A stretch of 64,000 nt of DNA from Paracoccaceae bacterium. GTDB taxonomy: Bacteria; Pseudomonadota; Alphaproteobacteria; Rhodobacterales; Rhodobacteraceae. This document shows, piece after piece, positions 54,633 through 62,253 of the stretch. The position numbers were made by a program, and so were the translations under genes. Position 1 is the stretch's first letter. Each line of letters opens with the position of its first letter. Under the pieces are notes generated by a model that worked only from the letters and a program-made list of their open reading frames with translations, was not told the DNA's origin and made no database searches. Location of the stretch: NCBI GenBank assembly GCA_020425085.1, contig JAGQRW010000007.1, positions 919,753 through 983,752 of the forward strand, given 5' to 3'.

Positions 54633-55427
54633 ATGTATCCGACAAAATATCACAAACCCGCATCCATCAGCGACGCGGTGGCCCTGCTGGCCGGTAACGA
54701 CGAGGCGATGATTCTGGGCGGCGGGCAAACCCTGCTGGCCACCATGAAACAGCACCTCGCCGCCCCAAGCGACCTGGTGGATATCCGCGCCATCAAGGGC
54801 ATGTCCGGCATCAGCACCAGTGACACCGCCCTGACCATCGGCGCCGCCACGACGCATGCCGATGTTGCCGCCAGCAAGGAGGTGAAAAAGCTGTGCCCGG
54901 CGCTGGCCGATCTTGCCTCGCATATCGGGGATCCGGCGGTGCGCAGCCAGGGCACCATCGGCGGCTCGATCGCCAATAACGACCCGGCGGCGGATTATCC
55001 GGCGGCCATGCTGGCGCTGGCGGCGACCATCGTCACCAACAAGCGCGAGATCGCGGCGGATGACTTTTTCCTCGGCCAGTTCACCACCGCACTTGAAGAA
55101 GATGAGATCATCACCGCCGTCAAGGTAAACGCAGCAACCAAGGCAGCCTATGCCAAATTTGCACAGCCCGCCTCGCTGTTTGCCATGGTCGGGGTGTTCG
55201 TGGCCAAGGGTGCGGCAGGGGTGCGCGTGGCCATTACCGGTGCTGGTGACGACGGCGTATTCCGGCATGCAGGACTTGAGGCGGCGCTGACCGCCGACTG
55301 GTCCGACAGTGCGGTAAATGAGGTTGCCATCTCCGCCGATGGCCTGATGTCCGACCTTCACGGCAGCGCCGAATACCGCGCCAACCTGATCCGGGTGATG
55401 GCAAAGCGCGCGGTTGCCGCCACCTGA
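54633..55427 (+). CDS. Molybdenum hydroxylase FAD subunit CoxM (form II)
   Basis: A 264-residue FAD-binding subunit of the CoxM/XdhB type: AMILGGGQTLLATMKQHLAAP is the first FAD motif and HIGDPAVRSQGTIGGSIANNDPAADYPA the second (GGS-A-N-D). It receives electrons from CoxS. The ATG at 54633 has AGGGAGG upstream and begins MYPTKYHKPASISDAV, the usual family start. The final genes of a complete cluster, such as an XdhC-like CoxF or a cofactor-maturation protein, are not in this window. Confidence 0.93.
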   Translation: MYPTKYHKPASISDAVALLAGNDEAMILGGGQTLLATMKQHLAAPSDLVDIRAIKGMSGISTSDTALTIGAATTHADVAASKEVKKLCPALADLASHIGDPAVRSQGTIGGSIANNDPAADYPAAMLALAATIVTNKREIAADDFFLGQFTTALEEDEIITAVKVNAATKAAYAKFAQPASLFAMVGVFVAKGAAGVRVAITGAGDDGVFRHAGLEAALTADWSDSAVNEVAISADGLMSDLHGSAEYRANLIRVMAKRAVAAT

Positions 55428-55530
55428 GGGCCAAATGGGAAACCATAAGCCGCCCCGCAGATTTTCGCGGGGTGGTTCAACGGGCGATGGTAGATGTGCG
55501 ATATCGCTGCTGCCGATGACAGGAACAGCA

Positions 55531-55559
55531 AAAAGGCCGCCCATTAGGGGCGGCCTTTT
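55531..55559. terminator. Strong bidirectional intrinsic terminator after coxM
   Basis: AAAAGGCCGCCC (55531-55542), loop ATTAG, GGGCGGCCTTTT (55548-55559): a 12-bp perfect hairpin with a T tail on the plus strand and an equivalent tail on the minus strand. It separates the convergent coxM and VPLPA-protein genes. Confidence 0.92.
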
Positions 55560-55582
55560 CCAGTAAAGTCAGTCGCGTGACC

Positions 55583-56170
55583 TCAGGCGGATTTGCGACG
55601 GCGGCGCAGCCCGGCAATGCCGCCAAGACCAGCCAGCATCAACCAACCGGCAGCAGGCAGCGGCACCGGATCGGGATCCGGATTCGGCGGCGTACCACCG
55701 TCAGTGGTGATCACCGACTTGGCCAGCGTCACCGCCCAGGTTCTGGAGCTGTGGGTTGAGTCAATATCAATAAAGACCTGAAGGCCAGCCTGGATATCGT
55801 CGAAGAAATTTGCACCCAGGTTGAATTCTGTAAAGGCCCAGACATTGTTGTTGCCATCCAAAGAACCCAGCAGAGTTTTTACCCCGTTGTCAAAGGCATA
55901 GATATTGTCAACTTCACCAGACCCCAAATCCACGTCAAAGGCGCTGATCAGTAACTTTGCGGTAGTGAATCCGGCTGCAATCGCATTATGCGTCCAGCCC
56001 CAGTCTTCATCATGCCAGCGATAGTAGGGTGAATTGTTTTTCTGCCCATCGGTTGGAACAAAAAAACCGGTCGGTGCATCGATAATGTCGACCGTCGCGG
56101 CCTGCGCAACACCCAAACCACCTGCCATCGCAACAGTGGCAGCGGCCAAAGCAGTCGTTAGACGTTTCAT
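55583..56170 (-). CDS. VPLPA-type C-terminally sorted surface or secreted protein
   Basis: A 195-residue exported protein. The signal peptide covers about residues 1-24 (LGVAQAA). A mature beta-rich region (WHDEDWGWTHNAIAAGF, then NNVWAFTEFNLGANFF) leads to a proline/aspartate spacer and the ending VPLPAAGWLMLAGLGGIAGL followed by RRRRK: a VPLPA motif, a hydrophobic helix and a basic tail, the PEP-CTERM-like sorting signal common in Rhodobacterales. It is probably processed by an exosortase-like system and exposed or released. The SD AAAGGAG is strong. Its function is unknown; no sorting enzyme is in this window. Confidence 0.85.
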   Translation of the reverse strand: MKRLTTALAAATVAMAGGLGVAQAATVDIIDAPTGFFVPTDGQKNNSPYYRWHDEDWGWTHNAIAAGFTTAKLLISAFDVDLGSGEVDNIYAFDNGVKTLLGSLDGNNNVWAFTEFNLGANFFDDIQAGLQVFIDIDSTHSSRTWAVTLAKSVITTDGGTPPNPDPDPVPLPAAGWLMLAGLGGIAGLRRRRKSA

Positions 56171-56598
56171 AGTTTACTCCTTTAAACAATATGTGCGGGG
56201 GAATGCGCCCCATGCAAATTGACACCATTCAGACACATTTTAACCAATAATTAACCAAAAATCAAATGTGATGTTAACGAATCAGCAAATATCCGTGAGC
56301 GGTCGGCGCGCGCTGCCTATTTGTAAACGTAACAGATACAATCCGCAGTTTATCGGGCGTAGCTGTCAGATTTGGCAACAGTGACAGGATGATTACCTGC
56401 CTGATGGTCCGGGTGATATTGAAGAAACCACACCCGTTCGCGAAGAATCAGTGATGAAAATTGTCAAGGGTTCCCCGGATTTGCCGGTCTGCCGGATCTG
56501 TGCGGGGCTCCCTTGTTTCGTTATAGTCACTGGTATAGGTAGCGGACAAGCGAAACATCAAAGGCTGATTTCAGTCGGATCAGTTCGGGGAAACTTGT
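56171..56598. other. 428-base divergent intergenic region with a CtrA-type box
   Basis: This lies between the VPLPA-protein gene (minus) and the hemC-like gene (plus). It contains the CtrA box described separately. A second AT-rich stretch (about 56220-56300) suits a promoter of the minus-strand gene. I found no small gene, RNA or riboswitch that I could support. Confidence 0.6.
56240..56255. promoter_or_regulatory. CtrA binding-site match (TTAA-N7-TTAAC)
   Basis: TTAA at 56240-56243, seven bases, then TTAAC at 56251-56255, an exact match to the full CtrA consensus of alphaproteobacteria. It is 70 bases upstream of the VPLPA-protein start and about 340 bases from the hemC-like start, so control of the former is more likely. 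Confidence 0.55.
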
Positions 56599-57513
56599 TT
56601 GAAACTTAAAATAGCTACCAGAAGCAGCAAGTTGGCCCTGTGGCAGGCCGATTACTTTGCAGCACTCGTCACCCGGAATATCCCCGAAGCAACCACCGAG
56701 ATCGTTCCCCTCGTAACCGACGGCGACCGCATCCAGGACCGGCCGTTGCACGAGGTCGAGGGCAAGACGCTGTTCATCAAGGAGGTTGAAAACGCTTTGT
56801 TGTCCGGTGCCGCCGATGCCGCGGTTCACTGCATCAAGGATTATCACCCGAGGACACCACCGGAATTCGTCATTGCCGCCTATCTTGAACGCGAGTCGGA
56901 TCGTGATCTACTGATTGCAAGGCAACCCATTTCCGGCATCGACGATCTTGCCCAGGGGGCGTTGGTCGGGACCACCAGTCAGCGCCGGATCTTTTTCATG
57001 CGAAAACGCCGGCCTGATCTGAAATTTGCCATGTTGCGTGGCAATATCAACACCCGGCTGAACAAGCTATATTCCGGCAACTTCGACGCGATAATTCTGG
57101 CCGAGGCCGGAATAAACCGTCTGGGGATCAGGCTGGAACACTATTGCACGTTGCCCGATGAAATCATGTTGCCCGCAGTCGGGCAGGGGGCGCTTGTGGT
57201 CGAGGTTTGCGCCAAGGAAACCGCGCTGGCCGAACAGTTGCGCCAGTTCAACCATGTTCCGACACAAATCTGTTCCCAGGCCGAGCGGGCGTTTGTCAGC
57301 GGATTGTCGGCGGATTGCAAATCGGCCGTCGGCGTGATCTGCCGGTTGAATGACGATGGAACGCTGTTGCTGAAGGGCCATGTCGGTCATCCGGAAACGC
57401 TGGAAGAAGTTTCCGGGCAACTCTCCGGCCCCGCCGATCAGGCCAAGGCCCTCGGCAATGCGCTGGCGGCCGATTTTCTTGACCGTGGGGCGGCGCGGAT
57501 ACTGGATGTATGA
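56599..57513 (+). CDS. Divergent HemC homologue (hydroxymethylbilane synthase-like)
   Basis: A 304-residue protein with the full HemC fold: IATRSSKLALWQADYF, GKTLFIKEVENALLSG, GTTSQRRIFFMRKRRPDLKF, MLRGNINTRLNKLYSG, DAIILAEAGINRLG and PAVGQGALVVEV. The cofactor-binding cysteine is kept (C240 in SADCKSAVG), as are the arginine pairs that hold the dipyrromethane. Deviations from a normal HemC are VHCIKDYHP in place of VHSxKDVP and AVG after the cysteine where PIG or similar is usual. HemC makes the tetrapyrrole precursor hydroxymethylbilane from four porphobilinogens. The start is a TTG at 56599 with a weak SD. The gene stands alone, not beside hemE or hemB, so it could be a paralogue. Confidence 0.85.
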   Translation: MKLKIATRSSKLALWQADYFAALVTRNIPEATTEIVPLVTDGDRIQDRPLHEVEGKTLFIKEVENALLSGAADAAVHCIKDYHPRTPPEFVIAAYLERESDRDLLIARQPISGIDDLAQGALVGTTSQRRIFFMRKRRPDLKFAMLRGNINTRLNKLYSGNFDAIILAEAGINRLGIRLEHYCTLPDEIMLPAVGQGALVVEVCAKETALAEQLRQFNHVPTQICSQAERAFVSGLSADCKSAVGVICRLNDDGTLLLKGHVGHPETLEEVSGQLSGPADQAKALGNALAADFLDRGAARILDV

Positions 57514-57553
57514 CCCTTGACAGCCTTCTGCGGCCAGCCGGACGGGCGCGTTG

Positions 57554-58252
57554 TTATAGATAGGCGCGCACCAGGCGATCCGGTTCGGCCCGCAATTCCC
57601 GCGCACCGGCCTTCAGCACCACCTGGCCCCGGCGCAGCACGATCACGTCGTCGGCCAGCGCCAGCGCCACCTCGGCGAACTGTTCGACCAGCAATATGCC
57701 GATGCCGCGCGCGGCCAGATCCTGCAAGACCCCCATCAGGCGTTTGACGATCAGGGGGGCCAGACCCATCGACATTTCGTCAATCAGCAGAAACCGCGGG
57801 CGCGCCATCAGCGCGTGACCGATCGCCAGCATCTGCTGTTGCCCGCCGGACAGGGTTCCGGCCTTTTGCGTGGCGCGTTCCGCCAGTTCCGGAAATGTCT
57901 GCCAGACGGCGGCCAGTTCCCGGCGCGCCTCATCCGGTTTCAAAAGCGAGGCGGCGACCAGCAGGTTATCCTCGACCGACAGGTCGGTCAGCACGAAATG
58001 CCCCTCGGGCACGGCCGATATCCCGGCGGCGCGGATGAGGTTCGGCGCGAGATTGGTCATCGGCTGGCCATCCAGCAGGATCTGCCCTCCCGTCACCGGC
58101 AACAGCCCGGCGATCCCCAGCACCAGTTCGGATTTGCCAGCACCATTCGCGCCCAGAACCGCCGTGATCCCGGCCGGACGAATCGACATCGAGACACCAT
58201 CGGCAACGGTCTTGCTCAGGCGCTTGACGGTGACATTGCCTAGTTCAAGCAT
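57554..58252 (-). CDS. ABC transporter ATP-binding protein LivF-type
   Basis: A 232-residue ATPase of the branched-chain amino acid importer family. Walker A is GANGAGKSELVLGI, the signature LSGGQQQMLAIGHALMARP and Walker B FLLIDEMSMGLAPLI. It is the last gene of a five-gene unit, overlapping livG by 8 bases. Substrates of this family extend far beyond Leu/Ile/Val, to amides, urea and aromatic acids. It is convergent with the hemC-like gene, 40 bases away. Confidence 0.9.
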   Translation of the reverse strand: MLELGNVTVKRLSKTVADGVSMSIRPAGITAVLGANGAGKSELVLGIAGLLPVTGGQILLDGQPMTNLAPNLIRAAGISAVPEGHFVLTDLSVEDNLLVAASLLKPDEARRELAAVWQTFPELAERATQKAGTLSGGQQQMLAIGHALMARPRFLLIDEMSMGLAPLIVKRLMGVLQDLAARGIGILLVEQFAEVALALADDVIVLRRGQVVLKAGARELRAEPDRLVRAYL

Positions 58253-58973
58253 CCGCTGCCGCCCCGGTTTCAAACCCCAGATAGGCGGCCCTTACGGCGG
58301 GGTTGTCAAGGATGCTGCGGGTTGGGCCAAAGTCGATGCGTTTGCCGAAATCCAGCACCAGGGTTTCGGTGCAGATCCGCTCGATCAGGTCGACATCGTG
58401 GTCGATCACCAGCACCTTGGCGCTGGTCAGATCATTGATGCCTAGGATCAGATCGCCCAGATGCGCCGCCTCGTCCCGGGTCAGGCCGCCCGCCGGTTCA
58501 TCCAGCATGATCAGCCGCGGCTGGCCGACCACGCAGCGCGCCAGATCGGTCAGGCGGCGTTCATAGGTGTTTAGCCCGGCCCCCGGCTTGGCCAGAATGT
58601 CGCTGATGCCGGCAAACTCGATGGCGCGTTCCAGATCGGCCCGCTTGTCGGCGCGGCTGGCGCGGCTGTGGTCGGTCATGGCCAGGATGTTGTCGCGCAC
58701 GCTCAAATCCTCGGCGATCTGTTCGCGCTGAAAGCTGCGGCGCAACCCCCAGCGGGTGCGGGCATGCGCGCTTAGCGACAACAGGTCGGTCCCCTCGACA
58801 TCGACCCTGCCGCCCTTGCTGTCCAGAAACCCCGACAGCACGTTCATCGTCGTGGTCTTGCCGGCGCCGTTCGGCCCGATGATGCCGCTGACCGGGGCGG
58901 TAAACTCGACCGAGACCGCATCAAGCGCCAGCAGCCCGCCAAAGCGCACCGTCAGGTTTTCCAGCCGGATCAT
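58245..58973 (-). CDS. ABC transporter ATP-binding protein LivG-type
   Basis: A 242-residue ATPase. Walker A GPNGAGKTTTMNVLSG and Walker B PRLIMLDEPAGGLTRDEA are clear, with a divergent signature region (NTYERRLTDLARCV where LSGGQ-type residues are expected), as often in LivG-like subunits. It pairs with LivF. Its start overlaps the livM stop by 4 bases. The unusual signature loop is worth noting, since it means one of the two composite ATP sites may be degenerate. Confidence 0.88.
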   Translation of the reverse strand: MIRLENLTVRFGGLLALDAVSVEFTAPVSGIIGPNGAGKTTTMNVLSGFLDSKGGRVDVEGTDLLSLSAHARTRWGLRRSFQREQIAEDLSVRDNILAMTDHSRASRADKRADLERAIEFAGISDILAKPGAGLNTYERRLTDLARCVVGQPRLIMLDEPAGGLTRDEAAHLGDLILGINDLTSAKVLVIDHDVDLIERICTETLVLDFGKRIDFGPTRSILDNPAVRAAYLGFETGAAADA

Positions 58974-59953
58974 GCCTGCCCCCGGTTACGGCGGCGCAGG
59001 CGCGACAGAAGACCGATGATCTGCCCGGCGATACCCTCAGGCGCGGTGATCACCGCATGCAACAGGGCCGCGCCGAAAAACACCAGTGCCAGATCGGCAT
59101 CGACCCCCCAGTTGTTCAACAGCCCCGGCGCCACACGAAACAGCACCGCCGCCAGCACGATCCCGAGCCAGGACCGCGCCCCGCCGACGATCACCAGCGC
59201 AAACAGCAGCACGCTTTCGCTGGCGCGAAAGGTCGATGCGTCAAGCAGCCCCAGACTGCCCGCCAGCAGGCCGCCCCCCAGCCCGGCCAAAAGGCCGGAC
59301 AGGCCGAACGCCCAGGTCTTGTAAAGCGTGACATTGACGCCCGAGGCCAGCGCCGCCGCCTCGGACCGGCGGATCAGCGCCCAGGCGCGGCCCGGCTTGG
59401 CGCGAAGGTGCCACTCGATCAGCACAAAGCCGATCACCACCAGAAGGATGCAGTAGCGCAGATAGGCCGCGTCGGTTTTCGCCAGTGCCGGGCGGCGCAT
59501 CTCGGCCGCGAAGGATGTGCCGACCCCCCAGAACCCGGCGCCGCCATTGGGAAACTGATAGGCGGTGAACAGGATCTCAAGCCCCCCCGCCACCATCAGC
59601 GTCACCAGCGCCAGATAAAGCCCGCGCATCCGCAAGGCCGGCAGCGCCAGCGCCATGCCCAGAACCGCCGTGCCGATGGCGGCAATCGCCAGATTGGCCT
59701 CGAACGGCAGGGCGGTGGAATGGTTGAGGCGCAGGGTGATCCAGCCGCCCAGCCCCATCAGGCCCACCTGCGTCAGGCTGACCATGCCAAGGCGGGCATA
59801 GATGAAACCGGCCCCGGCGGCGGCCAGGGTGAAACAGGCGGTCGAGGTGAAAATGCGCATCCATTGTCCCCCCAGCACCACCGGCAGCAACAAAAACAGC
59901 AGCGCGGCCAGAAAAAATCCGACCTGCCAGGATCGAAGGGGAAGTGTCGGCAT
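58970..59953 (-). CDS. ABC transporter permease LivM-type
   Basis: A 327-residue permease with about eight to nine helices and the LivM pattern, including GFIYARLGMVSLTQVGLMGLGGW and, near the C-terminus, LFALVIVGGARSWLGIVLAA. With LivH it forms the membrane channel. One base separates it from livH, and it overlaps livG by 4 bases. The cytoplasmic loop GRAWALIRRSEAAALASGVN is the expected coupling region. Confidence 0.9.
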   Translation of the reverse strand: MPTLPLRSWQVGFFLAALLFLLLPVVLGGQWMRIFTSTACFTLAAAGAGFIYARLGMVSLTQVGLMGLGGWITLRLNHSTALPFEANLAIAAIGTAVLGMALALPALRMRGLYLALVTLMVAGGLEILFTAYQFPNGGAGFWGVGTSFAAEMRRPALAKTDAAYLRYCILLVVIGFVLIEWHLRAKPGRAWALIRRSEAAALASGVNVTLYKTWAFGLSGLLAGLGGGLLAGSLGLLDASTFRASESVLLFALVIVGGARSWLGIVLAAVLFRVAPGLLNNWGVDADLALVFFGAALLHAVITAPEGIAGQIIGLLSRLRRRNRGQA

Positions 59954-59954
59954 C

Positions 59955-60911
59955 TCAATCCCCTCCCTGAAAAGTCAGCAGACGGCCGCGATTCATCATC
60001 AAGAGCACCAGGATGGCGATCACATAGGGCGCCATCGGGCGCACCGCCTTGAAGGTGTCCGACAGCGTCAAGAGGCTTTCCACCACCCCCATCGCCAGCC
60101 CGCCCAGCAGGACCAGCGGCAAGGATTGCAGCCGCCCGCAGATCGCCGCCGCGATACAGGGGATGACCAGGAAGGTGATGACGTTCGGCTCCAGCCTGAC
60201 CAGATTGCCGAACATCAGCCCGGTAAAGCCGAAAATCACCCCCGACACACCCCAGGCGATGGTTTCCACTCTGAGGATCGGCACCCCGATCATGGATGAG
60301 ATGCGGCGGTTATTGGCAAGCGCGCGCATCTGCAATCCAATGCGCGTATGCAACAGGAGTTGCGAGATCGCGACCACCAGACCAATGGCCACCGCCACCA
60401 CCAATAGCCGGGTAAGCGTCACCCTGAGACCGAGGATCGGGATCGAACTGCGGTCGGTCGGCAGGGAAAACCGCCTCGGATCGTCAGACCAGAGAAAGCT
60501 GACCAGCCCAAGCAACACCAGGGCGAATCCAAGCGTCGCCACCGCCTTGACCACCGGTTCGCGCCAGGCCAGATGGGGCGCGACCATGCGCCCAAAACCA
60601 AGCGACAACACCAGCCCCAGCAGCAAACCGGCCAGCCAGGCGATCGGTGCGGGAAGCTGCCATTCAACCAGTTGCCAGGCAGACATCACCGAAGCGGCGC
60701 CAATCGCCCCCGCCGACAGGTTCAGAACGCCGGTGGCGCGGTAAAGCACCACCAGACCGATCCCGCCAAGCGCATAGAGCGAGCCAACCGCCAGCCCGGA
60801 AACCAGAAACAACCCGATCACGGCAACCGGCTTGCCCATTCCCAGAAACAGCGCCAGCGCCGCAATGCCGCCAAGGCAGATCACAAGCGCCACTGCAAAT
60901 TCCCGCATCAA
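59955..60911 (-). CDS. ABC transporter permease LivH-type
   Basis: A 318-residue permease with the LivH pattern: GLAVGSLYALGGIGLVVLYRAT and NLSAGAIGAASVM near the N-terminus, the coupling region ALANNRRISSMIGVPILRVE, and VIPCIAAAICGRLQSLPLV in the C-terminal half. It starts MMREFAV (ATG at 60911, or 60908). A 62-base gap with a stem-loop separates it from the binding-protein gene. Confidence 0.9.
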   Translation of the reverse strand: MMREFAVALVICLGGIAALALFLGMGKPVAVIGLFLVSGLAVGSLYALGGIGLVVLYRATGVLNLSAGAIGAASVMSAWQLVEWQLPAPIAWLAGLLLGLVLSLGFGRMVAPHLAWREPVVKAVATLGFALVLLGLVSFLWSDDPRRFSLPTDRSSIPILGLRVTLTRLLVVAVAIGLVVAISQLLLHTRIGLQMRALANNRRISSMIGVPILRVETIAWGVSGVIFGFTGLMFGNLVRLEPNVITFLVIPCIAAAICGRLQSLPLVLLGGLAMGVVESLLTLSDTFKAVRPMAPYVIAILVLLMMNRGRLLTFQGGD

Positions 60912-60933
60912 TGCCCCTTTCGGACGGTTTGGC

Positions 60934-60958
60934 CCCGCGCCGCGTCTTGACGCGGGGA
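60934..60958 (-). terminator. Intercistronic stem-loop after the Liv-type binding-protein gene
   Basis: CCCCGCG (60934-60940) pairs with CGCGGGG (60952-60958) around an 11-base loop; an alternative inner hairpin CCGCGT-CTTG-ACGCGG lies at 60941-60956. It lies 15 bases beyond the binding-protein stop on the minus strand, without a U-run, and resembles the hairpins after the other two binding-protein genes in this window. Confidence 0.5.
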
Positions 60959-60973
60959 CCGGTCCTTGTGCGA

Positions 60974-62221
60974 TCAGCGCAGCTTCAGCGCCGCCTCGTT
61001 TGCGAAGATCGGTGCGAAATACGGGCTGTCATATTCATAGCAATCGCGCACGGTTTCAAAGCCACCGTTCTTGACCACCACCACGGTGCCCGCGTGGTTC
61101 GGCATGTGCCGGTCCGCTTCGCCGACATAATAGGGGCCACACATCAGATCCGAGGTGTAGCCGACGATACCGCGAATGGCGGCGCTGATGGCTGATCGGT
61201 CATCAAGCTTGGCCGGATCCATTGCCAGCAGTGTCTTGACAAAGAAATTCGCCGACAGAAATCCCGACTGGCTGAAGGTATCGCGCGGCGCGTCCGGCGC
61301 GTACTGGTCCAGCACCGCCAGCCAGTTGCTGGCATCCGGCCCGCCCTTGTCCCACGGGGTCAGCTCGACATTGATAAACATCTTGCCGTCCCAGTAAGAC
61401 CCAAGAGCTGCCGGCACTGTGCGGTCATACAAGGGCGTTGACGAGGCCCATTTATAGGCGTCGCCAAACCCCTGTTCCTCGGCCGCCTTCATGAAGGCGA
61501 TGGCAAGGCCTGCGGGCAGGTTGACAAGGATGGTATCAGCCCCGCTGGCCACGCTTTCCAGCAGGCCCGAGTTCACGTCCGGACTGGCCGGGTTCAAGAG
61601 CACCGACGATCCAGTCAACCCCTTGGAGGTCATGTAATCCTCCATCGCGCCGCAGGACCACGGCCCGACATTGGGAATGGCCAGACCAATGCACGAGATG
61701 TTCTTGGATCCCTGATCCTCGACCATGTATTGCGCCGCACCAACGGTCGATGCCAGCGGACCCTGATTGGTGGAAACGATCGAAGGGCTTTCAAAACACT
61801 CCGACACCGCACAGCCCGAGGCCATCGCCATGATGTCGTTATCCTTGTAGAAATTGGCGTTCACCGCCATTTCCACGAACGAGCCGTTGCCGACGATCGC
61901 CACCACCTTCTTGTCATCGATCAGCTTGGCCGCGGCCTGGGCTGCCAATTCCGGGTTCCACTGGTCGTTTTCCACCAGATATTCGATCGGCCGCCCGTTG
62001 ATGCCGCCATTGGCGTTGACGCATTTGAAATAGGCCGCCGCTGCCTGGGTCGAGGCGGAAAAGTCGCCGGGTGCGGCATTGCCGTGGATGCCGCCGACAA
62101 GGATCGGCTTGCCGGTGGCGGCCTCGCCGCTGTTCATGCCGCAGGATGTTGCGGCCTGTGCGATGCCTGCTGTCGCGGACATCGCCAGCCCCAGACCAAT
62201 GGCTGTTAGTTTGGTTTTCAT
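60974..62221 (-). CDS. Periplasmic substrate-binding protein, Liv/amide type (Peripla_BP_6)
   Basis: A 415-residue secreted binding protein. The signal peptide ends near residue 24 (AGIAQAA), followed by the type I fold pattern KPILVGGIHGNAAPGDFSAS, then NANGGINGRPIEYLVENDQWNPELAA. It contains several cysteines (CGMNSG, FKCVNAN, CAVSECF, SCIGLA), unusual in number for the family and perhaps disulfide-bonded. The ATG at 62221 fits a signal peptide; the frame is open to 62302. The ligand is unknown; the GMC oxidoreductase upstream suggests an alcohol or its derivative. Confidence 0.87.
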   Translation of the reverse strand: MKTKLTAIGLGLAMSATAGIAQAATSCGMNSGEAATGKPILVGGIHGNAAPGDFSASTQAAAAYFKCVNANGGINGRPIEYLVENDQWNPELAAQAAAKLIDDKKVVAIVGNGSFVEMAVNANFYKDNDIMAMASGCAVSECFESPSIVSTNQGPLASTVGAAQYMVEDQGSKNISCIGLAIPNVGPWSCGAMEDYMTSKGLTGSSVLLNPASPDVNSGLLESVASGADTILVNLPAGLAIAFMKAAEEQGFGDAYKWASSTPLYDRTVPAALGSYWDGKMFINVELTPWDKGGPDASNWLAVLDQYAPDAPRDTFSQSGFLSANFFVKTLLAMDPAKLDDRSAISAAIRGIVGYTSDLMCGPYYVGEADRHMPNHAGTVVVVKNGGFETVRDCYEYDSPYFAPIFANEAALKLR

Positions 62222-62253
62222 GTTATCCTCCCTGAGTTGCGCCGTTCCGCCTT

